64,000 nt of DNA from Chryseobacterium sp. OSA05B (lineage in GTDB: Bacteria; Bacteroidota; Bacteroidia; Flavobacteriales; Weeksellaceae). Where the stretch lies: assembly GCF_019970065.1 (NCBI RefSeq), contig NZ_JAHXYH010000006.1, positions 62,001 through 126,000 on the forward strand. Reading direction: 5' to 3'. The translations under genes and the position numbers were made by a program. Positions 1 through 8,992 of this stretch are shown one piece after another (the stretch's first letter is position 1; every line of letters begins with the position of its first letter). Below the pieces are notes generated by a model that was given only the letters and a program-made list of their open reading frames with translations, made no database searches and had not been told where the DNA came from.

Positions 1-1045
1 AAATATCAGTCATCGCCGGTGGATACAGCGTTGTGCCTTTGTATTTGATCATTTGCTGTTTTCTTCCGACAACAGGGCCCAGTCTCATCGTATTTCTTCC
101 GCAATCGCAAGGTTCATAATGAGCTTTTACAATATCTCCCGTTTTGAAACGAAGCAAAGGAATAGCTTCAACCCCTAAAGTAGTGATCGTAAGCTCGCCG
201 TTCTCTCCTTCTGCGACAGGATTTTCGTTATCATCAAGAATTTCTGTGATAATCAGTTCCGGATGATGATGGCCTCCGGTTTGGAACTCACATTCTGTAA
301 AGGCTGTGCTCATTTCTGTAGAAGCGTACGTGGAAAATAATTTAATATCCCACTTCTCTTTAATCTTCTGCGAAAGAATATTATCCGTAAAGTCCTGATT
401 TTTGATACTTTCCCCGATACAAACGGCTCCGTAAACACTTGAATTTTTGTAATCTATTCCATGTTTTTCAGCATAATCGATCATCTTTAATAGAAAAGAC
501 GGAACGGTGATCAGGTATTTGGGTTTGTATCTGAAAATAGAATCCCACTGCAGCTCCGGAATACCGGGTCCCATTCTAACTACACTGGCACCCATTTTTC
601 TCAATCCGAGAAAGTAAGCCAGACCAGCCATAAATCTTTTGTCAATGGTGGTGATCATCTGCACAACATCTCCTTTCTGAATTCCTGCACAGACAAAGGA
701 AATCGCTTCATTGTAAGCCAGTCTTTCAAGATCGCTGTCGGACAATCCGAAAGTAACCGGATCACCCAAAGTTCCGGAAGTAGTGCTGTAGTCTACAATT
801 TTATCCGGTGGAATACAGAAAAAGTCGTGATTATGCTGTTGAAGATCATCTTTTGTGGTGGTGGGAATTTTCCGCAGATCTTCCAACGTCTGAATATCCG
901 AAATATTGATCCTGTTTTCCTGAAACAGTTTTTGATAAAAAGGTGATTTTTTTTTAAGATAAACCAGAAGCTCCTGAAGCTTATGCTCCTGAAACTTTTT
1001 GATGTCCTGAAGATTTGATTTCTCGATGGCCGGATAAAATTCCAA
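1..1045 (-). CDS. Phenylacetate-CoA ligase-like AMP-forming enzyme, 3' part cut off by window edge
   Basis: This is an adenylate-forming CoA ligase of the phenylacetate-CoA ligase (PaaK-like) family. It would activate a carboxylic acid as acyl-AMP and pass it to CoA in the cytoplasm; the substrate cannot be read from sequence. About 348 codons are present. The N-terminal stretch EFYPAIEKS is followed by a P-loop-like segment STTSGTLGDP, the family signature YASTEM, and the segment RFKTGDIV with CDCGRN, all in the family order. The C-terminal end lies beyond position 1. No ATG fits the N terminus; the best start is a TTG at 1045-1043, because an in-frame stop lies shortly upstream. A TAnnTTTG promoter element sits 20 bases before it, so the leader would be very short. 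The gene is separate from the M23 peptidase behind it. Confidence 0.75.
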   Translation of the reverse strand, partial: MEFYPAIEKSNLQDIKKFQEHKLQELLVYLKKKSPFYQKLFQENRINISDIQTLEDLRKIPTTTKDDLQQHNHDFFCIPPDKIVDYSTTSGTLGDPVTFGLSDSDLERLAYNEAISFVCAGIQKGDVVQMITTIDKRFMAGLAYFLGLRKMGASVVRMGPGIPELQWDSIFRYKPKYLITVPSFLLKMIDYAEKHGIDYKNSSVYGAVCIGESIKNQDFTDNILSQKIKEKWDIKLFSTYASTEMSTAFTECEFQTGGHHHPELIITEILDDNENPVAEGENGELTITTLGVEAIPLLRFKTGDIVKAHYEPCDCGRNTMRLGPVVGRKQQMIKYKGTTLYPPAMTDI

Positions 1046-1064
1046 TGATTTTAATTTTAAGGAA

Positions 1065-1072
1065 CAAATTTA
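1065..1072 (-). promoter_or_regulatory. TAnnTTTG -7 element for the CoA ligase gene
   Basis: On the minus strand this reads TAAATTTG, an exact match to the Bacteroidetes -7 consensus. The start would fall about 13-15 bases before the TTG codon, which supports the TTG as the true start. Confidence 0.55.
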
Positions 1073-1132
1073 TTTAATTAAAATTAAAAGATTGAATGAT
1101 TAAAAAATTAAAAACCTGAAGTCCCAATAATT

Positions 1133-2821
1133 TTATCGCTGAAAGCTAAAAGTCTGTGTATTGGTATTTCCGGCTGTATTGGTAGTGGTTACTTTTAAAG
1201 TATGTACACCTGAACCTTTGGGACATTTTTCATCAAAAACATAAACAAAATCATCTTTAACACGGGCGAATCGAAGCCATTTCCCATCCATTTCCGCACG
1301 GAATGATACGATATCTCCGATTTTCGTTCTTCCGCTCAACCGCAAAGTACTGCTGTTTATAAGAGCTCCATCTTTCCAACCCGAAGAAACAGACGGCAGA
1401 CTTTGATCCAATAACAATGTTGCTGTCCCTAGTCTGTTAAACTGTGCTTCCATTCTGTCACCATCCCACTTTCCTTTGATCACCTTTGTATCGCTTCCAT
1501 AATCAAAGAGAACAATTACTTTTCCTTTTTCTTCACCGGTTAATTTTCTGTTGGGTTTTATTTTTAAGGTATAATCGTCATGCACCGGGATATAAGGGGA
1601 CTGCAGAATAAGTGTATTTGAAACTCCATCTGCATTGGTCGCCGGCTTTTCAGACATTTGAAAATTCACGGCATCATACACTCCATTTTTACTGAAATTG
1701 ATCTCAGCATTTTCAGTGGTCATCGTTTTTCCCTGATTGGGCAGTACGGTTTTTCCCGTTTGCGAAATTGCTTCTGAATTTTTATTCAACTGCACTTTTG
1801 TTTTCAACCGGCTTGTATTTCCGTTGACATCTTTTAAAATAATTTCAATCTGGTGAATATCTTCATCCTGAAGCGTGATCAGTCCATTTAAATCCGGCTG
1901 GCTGTAATTTTTCAAATTCATGCCCGGTAAAGACGATAAATGCTGAATGCTCATTTTATCCTTTGCAAACTTGGTATAATCGATACAGCCATTAATATAG
2001 CGTGTATCATCGTAACTCACCTGATCCATGGAAAAACTGTAGATCAAACGGTCGTCCATTAATAATTCTGCATGATAAATTCCAAGATTAAACCCTTGAT
2101 TGGCTTTATCCACAGCTCTTATAGCAAAGCTTATCGTTGGTGAACTTACCCGCACTACATCCGTTGTATATGTACTGCCAGCTTTTTTTACAGCAATCCC
2201 GTTGGCACCTGGTTCATAGGTACTGAAACGTCGGTCATACCAATAAAGCCCGCTGATAATAGGCGCAATACCATCCGGAATATTGAATCCGAAAAGCAAA
2301 GGATTGATGCATTCTTCCGTTTTTGTATCTCTGATTTCAAAATGTAAATGCGGTCCGGCTGAGCCTCCGGTATTCCCACTCAAAGCAATAAGCTGTCCTT
2401 TGGTTACGGGAAACTGTCCGGGGGAAAAAGTGATATCCTGTTCCCATTTTTCGTCTTTATATTGTCTTTCTTTTACAAATTCATCCAGCTTATCATAATA
2501 TTTATTCAGATGCGCATATAGTGTGGTGTACCCGTTTGGATGCGTCACATACACCGCATTTCCAAAGCCATATCTTTCTACTTTTATCCTGCTCACATAA
2601 CCATCTGCCGCCGCAACAACGGATAGGTTTTCCTGACTGTTGGTCCGTAAATCCAATCCCATGTGAAAATGATTGGAACGGACGGCACCGAAGTTGGCTG
2701 CGAGCTGCATTGGAATATTCAGAGGATTCCGGAAATAATTTTGCGGATAGTTTTTCTGAGCAGATGTAAAGATGCTATTAAGGAAATAAACGATTATGAT
2801 TAATTTACAGAAAGTTTTCAT
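1133..2821 (-). CDS. Secreted M23 family metallopeptidase
   Basis: This is a 562-residue exported zinc peptidase of the LytM/M23 type, expected to cut peptidoglycan cross-bridges or to be a divisome/envelope factor. Residues 1-21 are a signal peptide ending in TSAQ. The peptidase domain is N-terminal (about residues 45-185): the zinc ligands H53 and D57 lie in HFHMGLDL, and H158-L-H160 forms the second motif, so the active site is complete. The remaining 375 residues hold beta-rich, Ig-like segments with no motif I recognise. M23 proteins of this layout (catalytic domain first, long C-terminal tail) are common in Flavobacteria. It stands alone; the next gene, ileS, is divergent. Confidence 0.85.
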   Translation of the reverse strand: MKTFCKLIIIVYFLNSIFTSAQKNYPQNYFRNPLNIPMQLAANFGAVRSNHFHMGLDLRTNSQENLSVVAAADGYVSRIKVERYGFGNAVYVTHPNGYTTLYAHLNKYYDKLDEFVKERQYKDEKWEQDITFSPGQFPVTKGQLIALSGNTGGSAGPHLHFEIRDTKTEECINPLLFGFNIPDGIAPIISGLYWYDRRFSTYEPGANGIAVKKAGSTYTTDVVRVSSPTISFAIRAVDKANQGFNLGIYHAELLMDDRLIYSFSMDQVSYDDTRYINGCIDYTKFAKDKMSIQHLSSLPGMNLKNYSQPDLNGLITLQDEDIHQIEIILKDVNGNTSRLKTKVQLNKNSEAISQTGKTVLPNQGKTMTTENAEINFSKNGVYDAVNFQMSEKPATNADGVSNTLILQSPYIPVHDDYTLKIKPNRKLTGEEKGKVIVLFDYGSDTKVIKGKWDGDRMEAQFNRLGTATLLLDQSLPSVSSGWKDGALINSSTLRLSGRTKIGDIVSFRAEMDGKWLRFARVKDDFVYVFDEKCPKGSGVHTLKVTTTNTAGNTNTQTFSFQR

Positions 2822-3233
2822 ACAGCATCTGGGTTTGGGGTTCTATTTAAATTTACAAAATTTTAATTATTCTAAGTGAGATTTTTTTATTTTAACCACG
2901 AATGACACAAATTTACACGGATGATTGCGTTAAAAACTATAGGACTTTATCCATCCTGGGCTATATTTTGGCTAAAGCCGGACAGGAGAGTATTTATTTT
3001 TTAAGCAAGATAAAGCCATCTATTATTGCAGAAAATGAAAGAAAAAAAATATAAAATAAATAGTAAAAATTGACGTATTCACCATTCCCCATTCCCATTT
3101 TATCACTTCCCTTATTTATATTTCTGAAATTGAACTTTTTAATAGATATAAGCTAAATAAAACATATCTTATAAACCGACAAAATTTAGTAAATTTGCAG
3201 ACTTAATTAATCAACGATATTGAGATATTTACA
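2822..3233. other. Intergenic region between the M23 gene and ileS
   Basis: This 412-base stretch has no credible ORF. Next to the M23 gene there is a weak minus-strand promoter-like element (AAATTTTG, 2856-2863). Positions 2895-2925 resemble the short ACGAATGACACAAATTTACACG tract that recurs between flavobacterial genes. Positions 2955-2986 form an imperfect inverted repeat (CCTGGGCT with AGCC and CAGG). The rest is AT-rich, ending with the ileS promoter. Confidence 0.5.
3190..3197 (+). promoter_or_regulatory. TAnnTTTG -7 element for ileS
   Basis: TAAATTTG matches the Bacteroidetes consensus exactly. It predicts a start near 3202 and a leader of about 32 bases to the ATG at 3234. Confidence 0.6.
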
Positions 3234-6200
3234 ATGAGCCAATTTAAAGAATACAAAAACCTCAACCTTATTGACATAGCCGAGAATGTATCGGAGTTTT
3301 GGAAACAGAATAAAACGTTCAGTAAAAGTGTTGAGATTCGCGAGGGTAATGCCGAGTTTGTTTTTTATGAAGGTCCGCCTTCAGCAAACGGTATGCCCGG
3401 AATTCACCACGTTATGGCCAGAGCATTAAAGGATATTTTTTGTCGTTACCAGACTCAGAACGGAAAACAGGTTTTCCGTAAAGCGGGCTGGGATACACAT
3501 GGACTTCCTGTAGAACTGGGCGTAGAAAAAGAATTAGGAATTACTAAAGAGGATATTGGCAAAAAAATCTCTATTGAAGACTACAATAAAGCTTGTCGTG
3601 AAGCAGTAATGCGATATACAGACGTATGGAACAACCTTACGGAAAAAATCGGATATTGGGTAGATCTAGAAGATCCGTATATCACGTATAAGTCAAAATA
3701 TATGGAGACGGTTTGGTGGTTGCTGAAGCAGTTGTATAATAAAGAATTATTGTACAAAGGCTACACGATCCAGCCTTATTCTCCGAAAGCAGGAACAGGA
3801 CTTTCTTCTGCGGAATTAAATATGCCGGGAACTTATCACGATGTTTCTGACACTACCGTTGTAGCTCAGTTCAAAGTAAAAAAAGAATCTTCTGAATTAT
3901 TTAGTAATGTGGAAGAAGATGTAAGCATTCTGGCATGGACGACAACTCCATGGACCTTGCCATCTAATACAGCACTGGCTGTAGGAAGAGATATTGAATA
4001 TGTTTTAGTTAAAACATTCAATCAATATACATTTGAGCCAATAGCTATTGTTTTATCCAGAGTTCTTTTACCTAAAGTATTCGGTAAGAAATATGCTGAA
4101 GGAACCGATGAAGATTTCGCTGGTTATACTGCGGAAAGCAAGGTGATTCCTTTCAAAATTGTAAAAGAATTTACAGGAGAAAAGCTTGCCGGAACTCATT
4201 ATGAGCAGTTAATCCCTTGGTTTACGCCTAATGATTCCCCTGAAAAAGCTTTCAGAGTGATTTTGGGAGATTTTGTAACGACTGAGGACGGTACCGGTAT
4301 CGTTCACATCGCGCCTACTTTTGGTGCGGATGATGCAAGAGTAGCAAAGGAAGCCGGAATTCCGCCCATGTTGATCAAAGACGAAAATGATAATCTGGTT
4401 CCGCTGGTAGATTTACAGGGAAGATTTATCAGGGGAGAAAATGTGCCTGAATTATTCTCAGGAAAATATATCAAGAACGAATATTATGATGATGGAACTG
4501 CGCCTGAGAAATCGTGGGATGTAGAACTTGCCATCGTTCTGAAGACTGAAAATAAAGCCTTCAAAGTAGAGAAATACGTTCACAGCTATCCGCACTGCTG
4601 GAGAACTGACAAGCCCGTATTATACTATCCGCTGGATTCGTGGTTTGTGAAAATGACCGCTGTGAAAGACAGATTGGTGGATTTAAACAAAGAAATTAAC
4701 TGGAAACCTAAATCAACGGGAGAAGGACGTTTTGCGAACTGGATTGAAAACGTAAACGACTGGAATTTATCCCGTTCAAGATATTGGGGAGTTCCGTTAC
4801 CGATCTGGAGAACTGAAGATCTTAAAGAAGAAAAGATCATCGGATCTGTAGAGGAGTTATATAATGAGATCGAAAAGTCTGTTGCTGCAGGATTGATGAA
4901 AGAAAATCCGTTCCAGGGCTTTATCATAGGAAATATGTCTGAGCAGAACTATGAACTGGTGGATCTTCACAAGAATGTAGTAGACAAAATCATTTTAGTT
5001 TCAGATTCAGGAAAAGCCATGAAGCGTGAAAGCGACTTAATCGACGTTTGGTTCGATTCAGGTTCGATGCCTTACGCTCAGTTGCATTATCCTTTTGAGA
5101 ATAAAGAATTAATTGACAATAATAAAGCGTTCCCGGCAGATTTTATCGCGGAAGGCGTTGACCAGACGCGTGGTTGGTTCTATACTCTTCACGCGATCGG
5201 AACAGCGGTTTTTGATTCAGTTGCTTATAAAAATGTAATGAGCAACGGGCTTGTTTTGGATAAAAACGGACTGAAAATGTCAAAATCCAAAGGAAATGCA
5301 GTAGATCCGTTCGAAACACTTTCTGTATATGGGCCAGATGCTACGAGATGGTATATGATCTCGAATGCGAATCCTTGGGAAAACCTGAAATTCGACATCG
5401 AAGGAATTGATGAAGTAAGAAGAAAGTTCTTCGGAACCCTTTATAATACCTATTCATTCTTTGCCCTGTATGCGAATGTGGATGGCTTCAATTACACAGA
5501 AAAAGAAGTGGAAAACCGTCCTGAAATCGATAGATGGATCCTTTCCGAACTTAATCTTCTAATTAAAGAAGTAAAAGCATTCTACGAAGATTACGAACCG
5601 ACAAGAGTAGCCAGAGCCATCAGCACATTTGTGAATGATAATCTGAGCAACTGGTACGTAAGACTGTGTAGAAGACGTTTCTGGAAAGGAGATTATTCTG
5701 ACGATAAGATCTCGGCTTACCAGACTTTATATACCTGTCTTGAAACGGTGGCGAAACTATCCGCGCCTATTGCTCCGTTCTTTATGGATCAATTGTATCA
5801 GGATTTAAATAAGGTAACAGGAAAAGAAAACTGTGAATCTGTGCATTTAACAGACTTCCCTGTAGCGGACGAAAGTCTGATCGATCAGGATCTGGTAGAA
5901 AAAACACACTTAGCTCAGAACATCACAAGTATGGTTTTCTCCCTGAGAAAGAAAGAAAATGTGAAAGTTCGCCAGCCATTACAAAAAGTATTGGTTCCGG
6001 TTCTGGATGCGAAAACCGAAGAGCAAATCTTAGCGGTTGCAGACCTGATCAAGCAGGAAGTGAACGTGAAAGAATTACAGTTGATCAACGCTGAGGAAGC
6101 ATCTCATTTAATTGTAAAACAAATCAAGCCGAATTTCAAAGCTTTAGGCCCTAAATTAGGGAAAGACATGAAAACGGTAGGCGGAGAAATTGCGAATTTC

Positions 6201-6623
6201 AGCGCAGAGCAGATTGCCAGTCTTGAAAAAGACGGAAAAATAGATATTCAGGGGTATGAGATCACCCTTGATGATGTGGAAATATCTACAAAAGATATCC
6301 CGGGATGGACGGTAACTTCCGACGGGAAAACAACTGTGGCATTAGATTTGACATTAACAGAAGAATTAAAATCTGAAGGTATCGCAAGGGAGTTCATCAA
6401 CAGAATTCAGAACCTGCGAAAAGAGAAGGACTTTGAACTAACGGACAGGATCAAAATCTCCATTGAAGAAAATTCACCTTTCATTGAAGATGTTAAGAAA
6501 AATGAGGAATATATTTCATCTGAGGTCTTGTCAAATAAAATAGAAATTGTATCTTCACTTTCAAATTTTAACGAAATCGAAATAGATGAGGTTAGTTTTA
6601 AGATAAATGTCGAAAAAAATTAA
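3234..6623 (+). CDS. ileS: Isoleucyl-tRNA synthetase, type 2 (eukaryote-like), with GIHH signature
   Basis: This class I synthetase charges tRNA-Ile with isoleucine. At 1129 residues it is longer than the usual bacterial type (about 930) and fits the eukaryote-like IleRS2 group, as does GWDTHGLPVE after the first motif. The first signature, normally H-x-G-H, reads G56-I-H-H59 inside NGMPGIHHVMA; the bases (3399-3410, GGA ATT CAC CAC) leave no doubt. KMSKS is intact at residues 681-685. The CP1 editing domain is present, with GTGIVHIAPTFGADD near residues 351-366. The anticodon-binding region follows from about residue 780. It heads a plus-strand run with a DksA-like gene 59 bases behind. The GXHH swap is known from a subset of IleRS2 enzymes with extreme mupirocin resistance, so resistance is expected but not shown here. 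Confidence 0.96.
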   Translation: MSQFKEYKNLNLIDIAENVSEFWKQNKTFSKSVEIREGNAEFVFYEGPPSANGMPGIHHVMARALKDIFCRYQTQNGKQVFRKAGWDTHGLPVELGVEKELGITKEDIGKKISIEDYNKACREAVMRYTDVWNNLTEKIGYWVDLEDPYITYKSKYMETVWWLLKQLYNKELLYKGYTIQPYSPKAGTGLSSAELNMPGTYHDVSDTTVVAQFKVKKESSELFSNVEEDVSILAWTTTPWTLPSNTALAVGRDIEYVLVKTFNQYTFEPIAIVLSRVLLPKVFGKKYAEGTDEDFAGYTAESKVIPFKIVKEFTGEKLAGTHYEQLIPWFTPNDSPEKAFRVILGDFVTTEDGTGIVHIAPTFGADDARVAKEAGIPPMLIKDENDNLVPLVDLQGRFIRGENVPELFSGKYIKNEYYDDGTAPEKSWDVELAIVLKTENKAFKVEKYVHSYPHCWRTDKPVLYYPLDSWFVKMTAVKDRLVDLNKEINWKPKSTGEGRFANWIENVNDWNLSRSRYWGVPLPIWRTEDLKEEKIIGSVEELYNEIEKSVAAGLMKENPFQGFIIGNMSEQNYELVDLHKNVVDKIILVSDSGKAMKRESDLIDVWFDSGSMPYAQLHYPFENKELIDNNKAFPADFIAEGVDQTRGWFYTLHAIGTAVFDSVAYKNVMSNGLVLDKNGLKMSKSKGNAVDPFETLSVYGPDATRWYMISNANPWENLKFDIEGIDEVRRKFFGTLYNTYSFFALYANVDGFNYTEKEVENRPEIDRWILSELNLLIKEVKAFYEDYEPTRVARAISTFVNDNLSNWYVRLCRRRFWKGDYSDDKISAYQTLYTCLETVAKLSAPIAPFFMDQLYQDLNKVTGKENCESVHLTDFPVADESLIDQDLVEKTHLAQNITSMVFSLRKKENVKVRQPLQKVLVPVLDAKTEEQILAVADLIKQEVNVKELQLINAEEASHLIVKQIKPNFKALGPKLGKDMKTVGGEIANFSAEQIASLEKDGKIDIQGYEITLDDVEISTKDIPGWTVTSDGKTTVALDLTLTEELKSEGIAREFINRIQNLRKEKDFELTDRIKISIEENSPFIEDVKKNEEYISSEVLSNKIEIVSSLSNFNEIEIDEVSFKINVEKN

Positions 6624-6682
6624 CATATAGTTATTGTATTTCAAATTCCATTTCATAATTTTATTAAAAAAGAGAAAAGAAT

Positions 6683-7063
6683 ATGTCAGACGAAAGAGTT
6701 AGATACAGCGATGCTGATTTACAGGAATTTAAGGCTATCATTAAAGAAAAAATAGAAAAAGCAGAAAGAGATCTTCAGCTGATCAGAGAAAGTTTCATCA
6801 ACGACCAGAATAATGGTACGGATGATACTTCGCCTACCTTCAAAGCTTTTGAAGAAGGAGCAGAGACACTGAGCAAGGAGCAGAACTCTATATTGGCAGG
6901 GCGCCAGGAAAAATTCGTACGTGATCTTAAGAATGCTTTGATCCGTATCGAAAATAAAACCTACGGCGTATGCAGAGTGACAGGAAAGCTGATTCCTAAG
7001 GAAAGACTTTTAGCCGTTCCTCATGCTACGCTGAGCATTGAAGCGAAAAATATGCAGAAATAA
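6683..7063 (+). CDS. DksA/TraR-family protein lacking the zinc-binding cysteines
   Basis: This 126-residue protein has the DksA/TraR layout: a long charged helical part (residues 1-85) and a C-terminal segment YGVCRVTGKLIPKERL then AVPHATLSIEAK, which aligns with the DksA zinc-finger end. DksA binds the RNA polymerase secondary channel. In classical DksA four cysteines hold zinc; here only the first remains (C in GVCRVTG), the others being replaced by T, S and A. A zinc-free fold is therefore expected. Such proteins are common in Flavobacteria next to lspA. It lies between ileS and three small genes ending in lspA, with intervals of 59 and 81 bases, so it is likely co-transcribed. Binding to polymerase is an inference. 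Confidence 0.85.
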   Translation: MSDERVRYSDADLQEFKAIIKEKIEKAERDLQLIRESFINDQNNGTDDTSPTFKAFEEGAETLSKEQNSILAGRQEKFVRDLKNALIRIENKTYGVCRVTGKLIPKERLLAVPHATLSIEAKNMQK

Positions 7064-7144
7064 ACCATTAAGGTTTGTAAAAATAATATTGGGTTTATAT
7101 CGTATTCGCGGATACTTTATAAACCTAATTTTTAATGTATACCC

Positions 7145-7390
7145 ATGAACGGAGTATTAATTTTAGGCATCATCGTGGCCGTAGTTTTGCTGTTTGTAAA
7201 CAGGGCCTGGATCAAAAACAGATTCTTCCCCGATCAGCATAAGAACTATACCATCGATGATCAGTTTAATTCTGATAAACGCGAAAGGGAAAAAGAAATC
7301 GACAGACTTTTGAGTAAGATGGGCAAAAACGGGATAAGTGACCTGTCCGCAAAAGACCGGAAAAGACTCGATGAACTGTCCAAAATGTAA
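7145..7390 (+). CDS. Small single-pass membrane protein, rhomboid-tail-like (DUF6576-like)
   Basis: This 81-residue protein has one N-terminal membrane helix (residues 3-22, rich in I, V and L) followed by a basic and charged tail. The tail segment EREKEIDRLLSKMGKNG, then LSAKDRKRLDELSK, resembles the short helical tail found at the C terminus of many Bacteroidetes rhomboid proteases (DUF6576). Function is unknown. It sits in the ileS-lspA run, 20 bases before the next small gene. The reading frame is convincing from context and composition; an overlapping minus-strand ORF has no such features. Confidence 0.7.
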   Translation: MNGVLILGIIVAVVLLFVNRAWIKNRFFPDQHKNYTIDDQFNSDKREREKEIDRLLSKMGKNGISDLSAKDRKRLDELSKM

Positions 7391-7410
7391 CATTTAAAAA
7401 AGAAAAGAAA

Positions 7411-7596
7411 ATGGAATCTATCATAGTACATCCTAAAAACCCTATGGAACTGAGTGCACTGAAAAGTGTTTTAAAAGATATGAACATCAGATATGAGCGT
7501 GCTCAGACCAAAAATACGTTCCATACAGAAAAGGTGGCGAAGAAAATTTTCGATAAGAAAAACACGGAAAAACCTTCTAAACCAAAAGGACAGTAA
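7411..7596 (+). CDS. Small DUF2683-like protein
   Basis: This 61-residue protein begins MESIIVHPKNPMELSALKS and ends in a lysine-rich tail. The beginning fits the DUF2683 pattern, a family of very small Bacteroidetes proteins often met in toxin-antitoxin-like surroundings. Here there is no toxin partner. Its stop codon overlaps the lspA start by one base (TAATG), which indicates translational coupling and supports the gene as real. Function is unknown. Confidence 0.7.
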   Translation: MESIIVHPKNPMELSALKSVLKDMNIRYERAQTKNTFHTEKVAKKIFDKKNTEKPSKPKGQ

Positions 7597-8234
7597 TGAA
7601 AAAGATCTTAGCTATAACATTTTTAGTATTGTTAATTGATCAGGCTTCAAAAATTTACATCAAAACCCATTTCAATCTGGATGACAGCATCACTGTTCTT
7701 CCCGGCTTTAAACTGACTTTTGTAGAGAATCCCGGAATGGCTTACGGACTTCATTTCGGAGGAATCATTGGGAAATATTTCCTGGTAATCCTGAGACTTT
7801 TCTTAATCGGAGGAATGGTTTATATGTTTAAGAAATGGCTGAAACAAGGGGCTTCCAATTATCTTCTGATTCCAATGGCTATTATTTTCGCTGGTGCTAT
7901 CGGAAATATCATTGATGGTATGTTCTACGGACTGATCTTCGACAGCGGAACCGTTTACGACCAAAGCATCGACCGATGGATCGGATACGGCGGCGTTTCT
8001 AAGTTTGTTCCGATCGGACAGGGCTATTCTTCCTTTATGAAAGGCTGTGTGGTAGATATGCTTCACTTCCCTTTGGTAGACTGGTATGTTCCTGAAAATA
8101 TCCCTTTGATCGGAGGTAAACACCTTGAATTCTTCAAATATATCTTCAATGTAGCTGATTCTGCCATTACGGTAGGCGCGGCTTTATTATTAATATTCAG
8201 AAAAAAAGCTTTCCCGAACGGACTTGAGTTTTAA
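7596..8234 (+). CDS. lspA: Lipoprotein signal peptidase (signal peptidase II)
   Basis: LspA removes the signal peptide from prolipoproteins in the inner membrane after lipidation. The protein has four hydrophobic helices and the two catalytic aspartates: D154 in CVVDMLHF and D188 in FNVADSAITVG. The N-terminal motif ENPGMAYGL (residues 44-52) is also present. At 212 residues it is longer than the usual 160-170; the extra part is a loop of about 40 residues before the first catalytic Asp (residues 110-148), typical of Bacteroidetes LspA. The start overlaps the previous stop by one base. Several lipoproteins in this window would be substrates. Confidence 0.95.
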   Translation: MKKILAITFLVLLIDQASKIYIKTHFNLDDSITVLPGFKLTFVENPGMAYGLHFGGIIGKYFLVILRLFLIGGMVYMFKKWLKQGASNYLLIPMAIIFAGAIGNIIDGMFYGLIFDSGTVYDQSIDRWIGYGGVSKFVPIGQGYSSFMKGCVVDMLHFPLVDWYVPENIPLIGGKHLEFFKYIFNVADSAITVGAALLLIFRKKAFPNGLEF

Positions 8235-8249
8235 AAAACAGTATTCCGG

Positions 8250-8894
8250 ATGAAAAAAGTAATTAAAAATATTCTCAAAATATTCCTGCTGCTGTTTGCG
8301 GCGGGAATTATTTTTATAGTCTGGGCCAATTACAGCATCAGAAAAGAAAGCAGTGCTTTTGTTTCTTACCGCATTGCTGATGTTCCTGAAACGAAAACCG
8401 CTTTGCTGCTGGGAACTGGAAAAACATTAAGCAACGGAATGCCGAATGCCTATTTCTACAATAGAATTCAAGCGGCCATTGATCTTTACAGAAGCGGAAA
8501 AATCAAATACATCATTGTAAGCGGGGATAACAGCACTAAAGATTATAATGAACCCGAAGACATGCAGTTGACTTTGATGAAGTATGGTATTCCGAAAGAA
8601 AGAATCGTGATGGATCACGCCGGATTCCGGACGTTGGATTCTGTGGTCAGAGCCAAAGAGATTTTCGGGCAAAATAAGCTGGTGATCATTTCACAGAAGT
8701 TTCATAATGAGAGAGCTGTATTTCTCGCCAGGGAAAACGGAATGGAAGCTTTCGGGTTCAATGCGGCAGATGTGAACAAATATGCAGGCTTAAAAACCAA
8801 CCTGAGAGAATACGTTGCGAAAGCAAAAGTGTACTGGGACCTTCTTTTCGGGGTGCAGCCGAAATTCGGAGGAGAAAAGATTGAAATAAAATAA
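8250..8894 (+). CDS. SanA/YdcF-type DUF218 envelope protein
   Basis: This 214-residue protein has an N-terminal membrane anchor (residues 8-26) and a DUF218 domain. The family core is visible: ALLLGTGKTLSNG, IIVSGDNS, the acidic stretch NEPEDM, and ISQKFHNERAVFLAR. SanA in enteric bacteria affects the envelope barrier and vancomycin sensitivity, and ElyC affects envelope maintenance; the biochemical reaction is unclear for the family. It follows lspA by 15 bases and closes this run. Homology is firm, function is not. Confidence 0.85.
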   Translation: MKKVIKNILKIFLLLFAAGIIFIVWANYSIRKESSAFVSYRIADVPETKTALLLGTGKTLSNGMPNAYFYNRIQAAIDLYRSGKIKYIIVSGDNSTKDYNEPEDMQLTLMKYGIPKERIVMDHAGFRTLDSVVRAKEIFGQNKLVIISQKFHNERAVFLARENGMEAFGFNAADVNKYAGLKTNLREYVAKAKVYWDLLFGVQPKFGGEKIEIK

Positions 8895-8953
8895 TTTTTT
8901 GAAGAGGGACTAAAACTCTCTCCTATTTAATTTCCTATTCCCAACAAACCTCG

Positions 8954-8961
8954 TAAATTTG
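8954..8961 (+). promoter_or_regulatory. TAnnTTTG -7 element for trpS
   Basis: TAAATTTG, exact consensus. It predicts a start near 8966 and a leader of about 27 bases before the trpS ATG at 8993. Confidence 0.6.
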
Positions 8962-8992
8962 TCATTCATTAATTTTTATAAACCCAAAACAA

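Noticed and set aside
7163..7393. Minus-strand ORF over the small membrane gene
   Set aside because: The plus-strand frame has a clear membrane helix, a recognisable tail and operon spacing; the antisense frame has none.
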